A model generated the notes under the pieces. That model saw only the letters and a program-made list of their open reading frames with translations. It did not search any database and was not told the DNA's origin. DNA of 34,451 nt from Sphingomonadales bacterium. GTDB taxonomy: Bacteria; Pseudomonadota; Alphaproteobacteria; Sphingomonadales; Sphingomonadaceae. Both the position numbers and the translations under genes were made by a program. Shown here piece after piece: positions 1 to 7,076 of the stretch (position 1 is its first letter; every line of letters begins with the position of its first letter). The stretch is taken from NCBI GenBank assembly GCA_028869175.1, contig JAGWTB010000020.1, positions 1 through 34,451 of the forward strand, in the 5' to 3' direction.

Positions 1-51
1 AATCGCCCCGTAAACACGGCCCCGAAGATCAGACGAATGTGCTTTACCCAT
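1..51 (-). mobile_element. IS630-like transposase, 5' end only (runs off left edge)
   Basis: On the minus strand an ATG at 51 opens a frame that stays open to base 1 (17 codons, beginning MGKAHSSDLRGRVYGAI). The start has a strong Shine-Dalgarno, GGAGGT, five bases upstream (complement of 57-62). The 'MGKAHS.DLR.RV..AI' opening is typical of the helix-turn-helix N-terminus of IS630-family (Tc1/mariner-like) transposases, which bind the element ends and move the DNA by a DDE mechanism. Only the start is visible, so intactness cannot be judged. The frame is too short for the ORF track. The element's terminal inverted repeat should lie a few tens of bases to the right; 75-108 is AT-richer and contains a small dyad (GAATC-cccgc-GATTC), but I cannot fix the boundary. 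Confidence 0.6.
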
Positions 52-131
52 GATCCACCTCCAAAAAGGGTGAATCACAAATCAGGCCCCGCAGGAATCC
101 CGCGATTCAAGTTTTCCGCAATCCGATCTAG

Positions 132-184
132 CTCACGCAAAGGCGCAAAGGCGCGAAGGGGTTGCGCGCGGGGGACGGCCTTCG
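132..184 (+). repeat. Heptad 'cgcaaagg' repeat, copy 1
   Basis: The sequence CTCACGCAAAGGCGC, an extra AAAGGCGC unit, then GAAGGGGTTG and GGGGGACGGCC recurs almost unchanged at 2022-2066, where one heptad is missing. It is the familiar bacterial intergenic 'cacgcaaaggcgc' type of repeat and codes for nothing obvious. The two direct copies bracket the low-gene accessory stretch. Confidence 0.75.
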
Positions 185-200
185 GCGCAAATTTAGTATC

Positions 201-249
201 GTGTCCCCGGAATTGCGGTGTCCCCGGAATTGCGTGTCCCCGGAATTGC
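201..249 (+). repeat. Three tandem GTGTCCCCGGAATTGC units
   Basis: Three 16-base units start at 201, 218 and 234, separated by zero or one base. The same core in the opposite orientation (AATTCCGGGGACAC) recurs at 897-910, 1675-1688 and 1694-1707. The array abuts the point where transposase-like coding sequence on the minus strand ends, so it looks like part of a small repeated or mobile sequence rather than a gene. Confidence 0.85.
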
Positions 250-250
250 C

Positions 251-337
251 GTCGACGCGCGGCACACCTCGGGGTTTGTTGGGTAGAAGTGGCTCGATCA
301 CGCGCCACTCGAAGTCGGTCAGGTCATATCGGCTCAT
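251..337 (-). pseudogene. IS5-family transposase N-terminal remnant
   Basis: The minus-strand ORF begins MSRYDLTDFEWRVIEPLLP and continues to about residue 29 (GVPRVD). This matches the N-terminal 'putative transposase of IS4/5 family' domain (DUF4096 type), which normally continues with RRVLNGIFWVLRSGAPWRDLP. Here the frame passes straight into the tandem GGAATTGC units and then unrelated sequence, so only about 29 of the expected 250-plus residues remain. The start has a palindrome just upstream (CTGAAT-cagt-ATTCAG, 345-360). It is a dead fragment. Confidence 0.75.
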
Positions 338-390
338 GCCGACGCTGAATCAGTATTCAGTTCGGAAGGGAAGCCCTATAGCATTCACTG

Positions 391-840
391 ATGATGGATG
401 CCCGGCTCAGAGCAGTTTGCTTGTGGATCGCCGCCTTTGCTGGCGTGATCTCTTTGGTCAGCATTCCGTTCTCTCCGATGCGGTTGATCCTATTCCCCGC
501 TACGATTTTCGTTGGCGGGACAGCGGTGTTTCTCTTCGTGAAGATACTTTGCCGCCGTGCCTACCGGCGAGGTATCGACGCCGCGAACAGGGAGATGCAA
601 GGTAGCGATCCGTGGCCAGGGCGAGCCAAAAGGTTCAGTGATCCCGATTGGGGTCTGTTTGGTAGCCGAGCCGGTTCACCTGCGCTTCTTTGGTTGCGCG
701 CAATACTCGTTCTCGGAATCCTGCCGATGGGACTGCTTCAGAATTGGATCGGCATGGATGTCGTTCGGCTCTGGTTCGCTGGCGGCTTTGTCGCGATGGA
801 ACTAAGCATAATGCATTTGGCGCTGTCGCAGCCCGCTTAA
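391..840 (+). CDS. Small predicted membrane protein (149 aa)
   Basis: I do not recognise a family. The protein has two hydrophobic stretches near the N-terminus (about residues 8-28 and 30-52), a charged loop (about 55-95, including RRAYRRGID and a WP-containing linker), and two more hydrophobic stretches (about 98-117 and 122-145). It is therefore probably a four-helix inner-membrane protein. ATG 391 starts with tandem Met codons; no strong ribosome site is visible. Base composition is lower in GC than the core genes to the right, consistent with acquired DNA. It lies just upstream of repeat copy A, the same arrangement as the second small membrane protein and repeat copy B. An immunity-protein or phage-type role is possible but unproven. 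Confidence 0.55.
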   Translation: MMDARLRAVCLWIAAFAGVISLVSIPFSPMRLILFPATIFVGGTAVFLFVKILCRRAYRRGIDAANREMQGSDPWPGRAKRFSDPDWGLFGSRAGSPALLWLRAILVLGILPMGLLQNWIGMDVVRLWFAGGFVAMELSIMHLALSQPA

Positions 841-894
841 CGGTAGCCCACACAGACATTTTATGGGTTCACGACCTAGTTGGTGACGAGATCA

Positions 895-1043
895 AAATTC
901 CGGGGACACGATACCGAATTCCGGCGCCCTGGCTGCGGCGGCGATGGTGCGCAATGCCGGGGTGAAGGCGAAGCGGCGAACTTGCCTGCCTGTTGAGCTG
1001 TCCCTGGATTACGGTGACACCGCGTCATTCCGTCCAAGTTATT
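895..1043 (+). repeat. ~147 bp dispersed element, copy A
   Basis: The element opens with AATTCCGGGGACACGATACC and closes around GATTACGGTGACACC and GCGTCATTCCGTCC. It is repeated with roughly 85% identity by eye at 1694-1842, an offset of 798 bases. Neither copy has a convincing ORF. The end motifs (AATTCCGGGGACAC and ATTACGGTGACAC) also occur as single copies elsewhere in the first 2 kb. It may be a transposon-end relic or a non-autonomous element. Confidence 0.8.
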
Positions 1044-1308
1044 GGGCGTTGCAGGTTTCCCTAGCGCGCTTGGTGGAAGCCTTATGGCTGGCTGGATGAA
1101 CAGTGCTAAGAGACCCTCCGAACAAGCCCTGGAGGGCACACTATCCGGCTGGGGTGTTGGTGGATCGGGCGGATTTATTGGGGGAGTAGGAGAATATGGC
1201 AATTCGTCTGGCACTGCCAGTAGTGTTGGATTGCATACACCCGGTGTAGGAGCCTACGCTGGGTGGACTTGGAAACTCCCCTTCAAAACTCCATCATGGT
1301 GCAAATAG
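1042..1308 (+). CDS. Glycine-rich fragment resembling a polymorphic toxin tip
   Basis: This frame is open from a stop at 1015, so it is at most about 90 codons. It can start at TTG 1042 or more plausibly ATG 1084 (MAGWMNSAKRPSEQ..., 74 aa). The sequence is rich in Gly, Ser and aromatic residues (GWGVGGSGGFIGG, then GVGAYAGWTWKLP). That style resembles C-terminal ends of Rhs/polymorphic-toxin proteins, which often finish in glycine-rich, aromatic-ended strands. The 5' side ends exactly at repeat copy A, as if the body of a larger gene had been lost. The stop codon overlaps the start region of the next ORF. The family call is by resemblance only; it could also be a chance ORF. Confidence 0.35.
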   Translation: MGVAGFPSALGGSLMAGWMNSAKRPSEQALEGTLSGWGVGGSGGFIGGVGEYGNSSGTASSVGLHTPGVGAYAGWTWKLPFKTPSWCK

Positions 1309-1553
1309 CTATGAAATTTCTAGGCTATCTTCCAGTGCTGATAATGTGGTTGCTGTCGCTGGCCTTTTTCCTAAAGACGCGAGCTATACTCAGTTACTAC
1401 GCGCGATATGCGGCGGACCAGAAATCTGGTATCGGAATAATTCGTTATATCGTCACCATGATGACTAGCGATCGATATGTGCTTGCATTTAAAATTGTTG
1501 CAATCGCCATATTCCTGGCCTGCACGATTTTCGTGCTTCGAGCACTTCGCTGA
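1296..1553 (+). CDS. Small two-helix membrane protein, possible immunity protein
   Basis: Family unknown. From ATG 1296 the product is 85 aa: a hydrophobic helix (about residues 6-27, LGYLPVLIMWLLSLAFFL), a polar central segment (TRAILSYYARYAADQKSG), a charged loop, and a second helix near the C-terminus (KIVAIAIFLACTIFVLRALR). The ORF track uses GTG 1263; ATG 1296 and ATG 1311 are better because 1296 overlaps the upstream stop (TAG 1306-1308), giving translational coupling. Lower GC and richer A/T codon use than the core genes suggest horizontal origin. Overlap with a toxin-tip-like fragment and the membrane topology fit an immunity protein, but this is inference. Confidence 0.55.
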   Translation: MVQIAMKFLGYLPVLIMWLLSLAFFLKTRAILSYYARYAADQKSGIGIIRYIVTMMTSDRYVLAFKIVAIAIFLACTIFVLRALR

Positions 1554-1674
1554 GAAGGCCGCAAAATACAATTACGGTGACACGTCCGTAAACCCCCAAA
1601 TTAACTCGCCTCGCTTCGGCCGGTAGTTCTGTGCGATACCGCCGCCTTCGAGTTACGGTGACCGTTGCAACGAG

Positions 1675-1707
1675 AATTCCGGGGACACAAGAGAATTCCG
1701 GGGACAC
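1675..1707 (-). repeat. Two tandem AATTCCGGGGACAC units
   Basis: Copies at 1675-1688 and 1694-1707 are the inverse of the three-unit array at 201-249. The second unit is also the left end of repeat copy B. Confidence 0.8.
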
Positions 1708-1842
1708 GATACCAAATTCCGGCACCTTGGTTGCAGAGGCGGTGGCGCGCAATGCCGGGGTGAAGGCGAAGCGGTGAGCTTGCCTGCCGGTTAAGCTGTG
1801 CCGGGATTACGGTGATACCGCGTCATGCCGTCCACGTTATGG
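1694..1842 (+). repeat. ~147 bp dispersed element, copy B
   Basis: Second copy of the element at 895-1043. Shared segments include AATTCCGGGGACACGATACC, CGCAATGCCGGGGTGAAGG, and GGTGA(C/T)ACCGCGTCAT. Differences are scattered substitutions, not indels, so the copies are old or were not recently exchanged. Confidence 0.8.
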
Positions 1843-2524
1843 CCAGAACAAAAAATTTCACACGATGATGCCCCACCCAGCCGCACCTTCCCCGGTCACC
1901 CCGAACGCGGCGCTTGATCGGTAGCGCAGGTTCACCCCAACGCGCGACCTCTTCGTGTCTTCGTGTGAACCCCCTCAACGCTCCCACCTCGCGCACACCG
2001 GCCAAGGCATCGCAGTTTTAACTCACGCAAAGGCGCGAAGGGGTTGGGTGTGGGGGACGGCCTTGCGCACCAGTCTGCATCCAGCATTTGATCGACAGAC
2101 AGGCTGAGCCGCCGGGCACCGCATCTTCGCGCCTTTGCGGCTTTGCGTGAACCCCCAACCCCCTCACCCTCTGCGCGCGCGTCCGTGACAGCGCGTGATG
2201 GCAACGGGCGCGGGGCCGGAAATCTCGCACGAAGGCGGGAAGACACGAAGATACTCCGCCCGGCCGCACCCCAAACCGCCGTTCCGGGCGCAACGGGGGC
2301 GCGGCGCGCGCGGCAAAGGCGCTTTCCTACAGGGGGTTAACCTGTCACACTCGCCGGGTTTCCTGTCATCCCCGCCCGAGGCTCCGGCGCGCCTGCCGGT
2401 CGTTGCGAGGGCGGCAAAACTTGTTATGTCGCACTCGCGTGAACTTCGTGAACTTTCCCTACTGCCATCAAATTCCACTCCCGCCAGACCCGCACTTTTC
2501 CGCCACCGAAAGCCCGCCCCGCCC
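1843..2524. other. Gene-free repeat-rich stretch
   Basis: I see no credible gene here; the listed ORFs are shadows in repeats. Content: CTTCGTGTCTTCGTGTGAAC (1951-1970), the second heptad copy (2022-2066), its inverted partner (2125-2151), and a CACGAAGGCGGGAAGACACG stretch (2228-2254). From 2340 onward the sequence looks like a leader for the zinc-ribbon gene. Confidence 0.6.
2022..2151. repeat. Heptad repeat copy 2 with inverted partner
   Basis: CTCACGCAAAGGCGCGAAGG at 2022-2041 is matched by CTTCGCGCCTTTGCGG...TTTGCGTGA at 2125-2150 in inverse orientation. This makes a long imperfect inverted repeat with an ~80-base loop. The forward arm repeats the sequence at 132-184. Confidence 0.7.
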
Positions 2525-2833
2525 ATGTCCCACGAAAAGCGCATCGTCACGTGCTCCGGTCCGCACGATGCCCATGCCTTTGACGGCATTCCGCTCCAGC
2601 CGCGGCGGGGCGATCTGGACAGGGTCTGTCCGGTCTGCGGCGGGCACGGGCAGTGGAATGCCGAGTTCGATCTGGCCAGCCAGCGATCGAAGCGCTGCTT
2701 TTGCGACAAGTGCGACGGGCGCGGGTGGATCGAGACCGGGAGCGACCTGGTCCCTCGCCCCGACATCGAGCTGGCCCCCGATGGCACGCCGCGCTGGGTG
2801 ACGCGCTATGACCCGTCGGATGACCGCGAATAG
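2525..2833 (+). CDS. Zinc-ribbon protein with two CxxCxGxG-like motifs (102 aa)
   Basis: The protein carries CPVCGGHG at about residues 36-43 and CDKCDGRG at about 61-68, separated by a short segment. This is the arrangement of the cysteine-rich zinc-binding repeats of DnaJ, without a J domain or substrate-binding domain. It probably binds one zinc ion; the partner is unknown. ATG 2525 (MSHEKRIVTC) is preferred over the track's upstream starts, because the upstream frame runs through low-complexity leader sequence. No clear Shine-Dalgarno is seen. It stands alone, 80 bases before the next gene on the same strand. Small proteins of this type are usually annotated as hypothetical. Confidence 0.75.
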   Translation: MSHEKRIVTCSGPHDAHAFDGIPLQPRRGDLDRVCPVCGGHGQWNAEFDLASQRSKRCFCDKCDGRGWIETGSDLVPRPDIELAPDGTPRWVTRYDPSDDRE

Positions 2834-2913
2834 CGGCGCGGCGGCGTGGGCACATGGTTAACCGCCCGCTTACCATTCCTCGCTAGGCTCTCCGCCGGGC
2901 ATGCACGGGGCGC

Positions 2914-3873
2914 GTGCCGAAATCGGGGGCCAGTATCTACGTGCATCGGTTGCAAGCCACCTTCGCCACACCAGAGGGCGAGAGCGAATGGGACGCCGGC
3001 CTGCGGGCGCTGGTCGAGGCGGGGGATCTGGCGGCGGCCGAGCGGCTGCTGAGCGAGGAGATCGCCGCGCTCGACAGCGATCTGGGCCGCCTCTGCCTTG
3101 CCGCCACCCGCGATGCGGTGCGCATCTCCGGCTGGGGCGAGCTGGCCGAAGCCGTGGCCGCATGGCCCGGCGCGCCGGTGACCGGGGTTACCCTCGCCAT
3201 GGGCAACGACGCCGACCTGGCCTTCGAGAAGGGCCAGCTCCACCATCCGTTCATGCTGCTGGGGCTCTACAGCGACGAGGCATGGGAATGGTCGCGCGCG
3301 ACCCGGGCCGAAGTGCTTGGCCAGTGCGATGCCCCCGAAGGTCCGGACTGGGCCGGGGCGGAGGAAGACATCGAGGTCTGGCTGGACGTGACCGGGCTCG
3401 ACGCGCTCAACACCGCGCTGATCCACCACAAGCAGCGCCACTTCATCCGCGACGGCGCGGTGGCCGAAGCGCCGCTGCGCTATGTCGAATTCACGCTCGG
3501 CTGCTGGTGGCGGGCCCTCGCCTTCCACCGCGCCATCGCCGCCGCGCTGGTCGAGCAGGCTTTGCCGGGGGCACCGGTGGTCGTCTCGGGGCTGGTCGAC
3601 ATGCGGCCCGCCGTGGTCTGCGCGCATATGCCCAAGGGACGCGGCGGCAAGCGCAAGCCGTCGCGCAAGAAGGCCGTCACGCTGGCCCATGACGCGCCCG
3701 ACGAGCCCGCGTTCGACGCGCCTGACATGGCGGCGAAGGGCCTGATCGTGCGCAAGGCGGAGGAAGAGGAAAGGCCGCTGACCGGCACCGACCTGCGCCG
3801 CCGCCTCGCCGCCGCCGAACCGGCGCCGGAAGAGCCGAAAAGGAGCCTGCTGGCCCGGCTGTTCGGGCGGTAG
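2914..3873 (+). CDS. Conserved-type hypothetical protein (319 aa)
   Basis: I recognise no enzymatic family. The protein is soluble, with alternating acidic helices (about residues 20-90), a Trp-rich central part (WEWSRATRAEV, CWWRALAFHRA, about 120-215), and a charged tail. The tail holds a Lys/Arg patch (KGRGGKRKPSRKK, about 242-254), an acidic linker, and a final RSLLARLFGR amphipathic segment. The start is GTG 2914; no in-frame ATG is close. Codon use and GC match the core genes and coding bias is strong over the whole length, so it is almost certainly real. Function unknown. Confidence 0.75.
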   Translation: MPKSGASIYVHRLQATFATPEGESEWDAGLRALVEAGDLAAAERLLSEEIAALDSDLGRLCLAATRDAVRISGWGELAEAVAAWPGAPVTGVTLAMGNDADLAFEKGQLHHPFMLLGLYSDEAWEWSRATRAEVLGQCDAPEGPDWAGAEEDIEVWLDVTGLDALNTALIHHKQRHFIRDGAVAEAPLRYVEFTLGCWWRALAFHRAIAAALVEQALPGAPVVVSGLVDMRPAVVCAHMPKGRGGKRKPSRKKAVTLAHDAPDEPAFDAPDMAAKGLIVRKAEEEERPLTGTDLRRRLAAAEPAPEEPKRSLLARLFGR

Positions 3874-4006
3874 ACTCCGCCGATGGCTTAACCTGCCGTT
3901 CACCATGCCCCGCCCCGGCAACGCTTCGTCGCCAAGCGCTTTCGCGACTCGGTTCGAGCCGCTCAGGAGCGCGGCATCGGGAATCGAAGACGGGGTCGCA
4001 CCTACC

Positions 4007-4462
4007 ATGACCAAGGCGTTTCGCGCAGGGCTGGCCCTGCTGGCGGCAGCATCGGGCCTTGCCGCCACTCCGGCGCAGGCCGGGCCGCTGCAATGCGTGC
4101 CCTTCGCCCGCGCCGTCTCCGGCATCGCCCTGTTCGGCCGGGCCGCCTCGTGGTGGGCGCAGGCAGCAGGCCGCTATGCGCGCGGACACGTTCCCCGCCC
4201 CGGCGCGGTGCTGGCCTTCGCCGCCAGCCGCGCCATGCCCGCCGGCCATGTCGCCATGGTGAGCCAGGTGATCAGCGCGCGCGAAGTGCTGCTGACCCAC
4301 GCCAACTGGTCATACCGCGGCGGAATCGAGCGCAATGTCCGCGCGGTGGACGTTTCCCCGGCCGGCGACTGGAGCGTGGTCCGCGTGTGGCACGGGCCAA
4401 CGCATGGCCTTGGCATCAGGATCAATCCGGCGCAGGGCTTCATCTACCCCCAGCCGGAGTAG
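4007..4462 (+). CDS. Secreted CHAP-domain protein (probable peptidoglycan amidase/peptidase)
   Basis: A signal peptide spans about residues 1-25 (MTKAFRAGLALLAAASGLAATPAQA). The mature part follows the CHAP plan: nucleophile Cys30 in QCVPFARAVSG, His81 in PAGHVAMVSQV, and a HANW motif (His98, Asn100). CHAP enzymes cleave amide bonds in peptidoglycan stem or cross-bridge peptides, so it should act in the periplasm on the cell wall. ATG 4007 is chosen over the track start at 3905 because it begins the signal peptide. At 151 aa it is a single domain with no wall-binding module. Its stop is one base from the stop of the convergent DUF2585 gene. Confidence 0.85.
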   Translation: MTKAFRAGLALLAAASGLAATPAQAGPLQCVPFARAVSGIALFGRAASWWAQAAGRYARGHVPRPGAVLAFAASRAMPAGHVAMVSQVISAREVLLTHANWSYRGGIERNVRAVDVSPAGDWSVVRVWHGPTHGLGIRINPAQGFIYPQPE

Positions 4463-4463
4463 T

Positions 4464-5069
4464 TCAGGCCAGCGCCTGCCAATGCTTGATCGCCTCCACC
4501 GGCCAGACCAGCATCAGCACGTTGAGCGTCAGGTTGTCGCGGATCATCACCAGGGTGAACAGCTCGAAGGCCAGGGCCAGCGCTATGGTCGCCTTTACCG
4601 GCAGGCGGCTGGCGAGCCAGAAGCCCAGCGTCATGAAGCCGATGTCGCTCATCGAATTGAGGATCGAGTCGCCGGAATAGCCCCAGCTCAGCGTTACCGA
4701 GCGATAGCGGTCGATGATCAGCGGTGAATTCTCCAGCAGTTCCCAGCTCGCCTCGACGATCACCGCGATCGGCAGCGCCCAGCGGGTCGGCGCGCCGTCG
4801 AACAGGTGCCAGCGCCGCCACAGCAGGTGGGCCGCGCCGTAGAACAGCATGCCGTGGATCACGTGGCTGAACGAATACCAGTCGGCGATGTGCTGGCTGT
4901 TCTCGCTCGATTGCACCACGCCCCACCACAGCTTCACCGTGCCGCAGGCGCAGATCGGCGGGCGATGCATGGCGAAGAGGATCGCAGCGGCATAGGCCGC
5001 GATCAGCAAGGCGGCAATCAGCGCGGCGCGGTGAGGCAGCAGCGAACGGTGCGGGGCGGAGGGTGTCAT
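4464..5069 (-). CDS. DUF2585 (UPF0314) integral membrane protein
   Basis: From ATG 5069 ([17 protein letters not shown]) the product is 201 aa. It has an N-terminal helix, the family hallmark region [20 protein letters not shown], then [25 protein letters not shown] and a polar [11 protein letters not shown] segment, followed by two further helices. This matches UPF0314/DUF2585, a family of uncharacterised inner-membrane proteins common in Alphaproteobacteria. The conserved HGMLFY and ENSP motifs lie at membrane edges and suggest an enzymatic or binding site, but no function is established. The longer track start (5264) would run into the promoter of the divergent crtI-like gene and is rejected. 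Confidence 0.9.
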   Translation of the reverse strand: MTPSAPHRSLLPHRAALIAALLIAAYAAAILFAMHRPPICACGTVKLWWGVVQSSENSQHIADWYSFSHVIHGMLFYGAAHLLWRRWHLFDGAPTRWALPIAVIVEASWELLENSPLIIDRYRSVTLSWGYSGDSILNSMSDIGFMTLGFWLASRLPVKATIALALAFELFTLVMIRDNLTLNVLMLVWPVEAIKHWQALA

Positions 5070-5178
5070 CACATGCAACACGTCACAGGCGTTGCCCTGA
5101 ACTGTCAACCCTCGTAAACCCCGTCCAAATGGGATCGAACCGTCTTCACCACATCGCCAGCCTGCCGGAGGCGCGCCG

Positions 5179-6660
5179 GTGAACAGGCGTGCCTGCGTTA
5201 TCGGGGCGGGATTTGGTGGCCTGGCGCTGGCGATCCGGCTGCAGGCGGCCGGCGTGGCAACCACGCTGATCGAAGCGCGTGACCGGCCGGGCGGCTGTGC
5301 CTATGCCTGGGAGCGGGAAGGCTTCACTTTCGATGCCGGGCCGGGGGCAATCCCCGATCCCGCAGCCATCGCCGATCTGTGGCAGCTTTCCGGCCACGAC
5401 CCGACGCAGGACGTCGACCTGCTGCCGGTAGCGCCGTTCTGGCGACTCAACTGGCCCGACGGGGCAGTGTTCGACCTTTCCGGCGACGAGGCTGCGCTGC
5501 GCGCCGAGATCGCCCGCCTCGCGCCCGGCGATCTGGCGGGGTACGAGGAGTTCTGCGCCTATGCGGCCGCGCTGTGGCAGGAGGCATCGGTGCGGCAGGG
5601 CAGCACCCCAGTCAACAGTCTGGGCGCGATGGCGAAGGCACTGTCCGCGCTGGCCAGGCAGCAACCGTGGCGCTCGGTCCAGTCGATGATCGGCAGCTTC
5701 GTGAAGAGCGACAAGCTGCGCGAGGCGCTGGGCTTCCAGACCCTGCTGGCCGGTGGAAATCCGCTGACAGCCGGGGCTACCGCGCTGGCAGGGTACAAGC
5801 TTGAGCGGGATACCGGCCTGTGGTGGGCGAAAGGCGGCACCCAACGGCTGATTGCCGCCATGGCCAGGCAGTTCCAGCGGATCGGCGGCACGCTGGTGCT
5901 GCACGATCCGGTGCTGCGCATCCACACCCTGGGCAACCGCGCGACCGAGGTCGAGACGGCGAGCGGGTGGAAAGAGCGGTTCGACGCGGTGGCCAGCAAC
6001 GCCGATGTGGTCCACACCTATCGCGATCTGCTGTCCGACAACCCGCGCGGGCGCGACATGGCGCGCAAGCTGGCAAAGAAGCGCTTCTCACCCTCGCTGT
6101 TTGTCGTCCATTTCGGGCTTGAGGGAACCTGGCCCGGGATCCCGCACAACATGGTGCTGTTCGGTCCGCGCTGGCGCGGGCTGCTGGATGACGTGTTCGA
6201 TCACGGGGTGCTGCCGCAGGACCAGCTCATCCTGCTCAGCCATCCGACAGTGACCGATCCCTCGGTTGCGCCGCCGGGCAAAAGCACCTTCCGCGCGATG
6301 GTGCCGGTGGCCAATCAGGGCAAGTTGCCGATAGACTGGGAAGTGATCGGCCCGATGATGGAACAGCGGGTGCTGGTCGAAGTCGGCCGCCGGCTGATCC
6401 CTGACATCGACGACCGCATCGTCACCCGGTTTCATTACGCCCCGCGCGATTTCGCGCTCGATCTCAACGCCCATATGGGCAGTGCCTTCAGCCTTGAAGC
6501 CTTGCCCACCCAATCGCTGGCCCTGCGCCCGCACAGCCGCGATGACAAGATTGCCAATCTCTATCTGGTCGGCGCGGCGATCCATCCCGGTGCGGGTGTC
6601 CCCGCAGTGCTGGCCGGGGCGCAAATAACGGCAGGGCTGATGCTGGAGGAATTGCTGTGA
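5179..6660 (+). CDS. CrtI-family carotenoid (phytoene-type) desaturase
   Basis: 493 aa FAD-dependent desaturase/isomerase of the phytoene desaturase family. The dinucleotide-binding fold is at the start ([15 protein letters not shown], about residues 7-21), with the downstream [14 protein letters not shown] motif. A substrate-domain signature ([14 protein letters not shown]) is near 215-228, and the FAD-closing motif [16 protein letters not shown] is near 465-480. CrtI enzymes add double bonds to a C40 carotene at the membrane. The start is GTG. No crtB lies adjacent. Compared with my memory of sphingomonad CrtI, several usually fixed sites differ: GPGAIPDP where GPTVITDP is expected, and [13 protein letters not shown] where a TSAIYALIHKLE-like stretch is expected. 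It may be a diverged paralog rather than the main CrtI. The next gene overlaps its stop (GTGA). Confidence 0.85.
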   Translation: MNRRACVIGAGFGGLALAIRLQAAGVATTLIEARDRPGGCAYAWEREGFTFDAGPGAIPDPAAIADLWQLSGHDPTQDVDLLPVAPFWRLNWPDGAVFDLSGDEAALRAEIARLAPGDLAGYEEFCAYAAALWQEASVRQGSTPVNSLGAMAKALSALARQQPWRSVQSMIGSFVKSDKLREALGFQTLLAGGNPLTAGATALAGYKLERDTGLWWAKGGTQRLIAAMARQFQRIGGTLVLHDPVLRIHTLGNRATEVETASGWKERFDAVASNADVVHTYRDLLSDNPRGRDMARKLAKKRFSPSLFVVHFGLEGTWPGIPHNMVLFGPRWRGLLDDVFDHGVLPQDQLILLSHPTVTDPSVAPPGKSTFRAMVPVANQGKLPIDWEVIGPMMEQRVLVEVGRRLIPDIDDRIVTRFHYAPRDFALDLNAHMGSAFSLEALPTQSLALRPHSRDDKIANLYLVGAAIHPGAGVPAVLAGAQITAGLMLEELL

Positions 6661-7076
6661 AACGATCTGCACCCTTGCCGGTGATCGCGCTGGCCGCCGC
6701 GCTGTGGAGCCAGGCTGCAGCGACGCGTCCGGTCTTCGTCGCCGAAACGCCGGGGCACACCCGCTTTTCGATCGAAGACAGTTCCGTCCGCGATCTCCCT
6801 TCGCCGCAGGGTATGATCAGGCAGGTGCAGCTGTATACGCAAAGCGCGCCGGACCCGGCCCTGATCAAGGGGCAAGTCGCCGCCGAAGGCACCATGCAGT
6901 TCCGCTGCGCCGCGCAGACATACCGCGAAGTCACCACAACCGCGATCTACAAGGATGGGTCGCGCCACCTGGTCATACCGCAATCGGAAACGCGCGCCTT
7001 TTCCCGCACCGCTCCGGGCCGTTTCGAGCGCACGCTGCTGGAAGCCGCCTGCCGGATGCCGGCGGTGCGGCCATGA
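6657..7076 (+). CDS. Small secreted hypothetical protein (139 aa)
   Basis: GTG 6657 overlaps the crtI-like stop by four bases, so translation is coupled. Residues 1-22 form a signal peptide ([22 protein letters not shown]). The mature part holds two cysteines (about 81 and 132) that could form a disulfide, a beta-rich pattern, and no recognised catalytic motif. It looks like a small periplasmic protein. Its stop overlaps the start of the LOG-family gene (ATGA). Function unknown; operon membership suggests co-expression, not necessarily a role in carotenoids. Confidence 0.75.
   Translation: MKRSAPLPVIALAAALWSQAAATRPVFVAETPGHTRFSIEDSSVRDLPSPQGMIRQVQLYTQSAPDPALIKGQVAAEGTMQFRCAAQTYREVTTTAIYKDGSRHLVIPQSETRAFSRTAPGRFERTLLEAACRMPAVRP

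Noticed and set aside
201-249. Tandem units as a CRISPR or iteron array
   Set aside because: Units are 16-17 bases with no spacers, only three copies, and no cas or rep gene nearby.
2806-4125. Minus-strand 439 aa ORF
   Set aside because: It is antisense to the 319 aa and CHAP genes, is rich in Arg/Gly/Ala as GC-rich shadows are, and shows no family motif.
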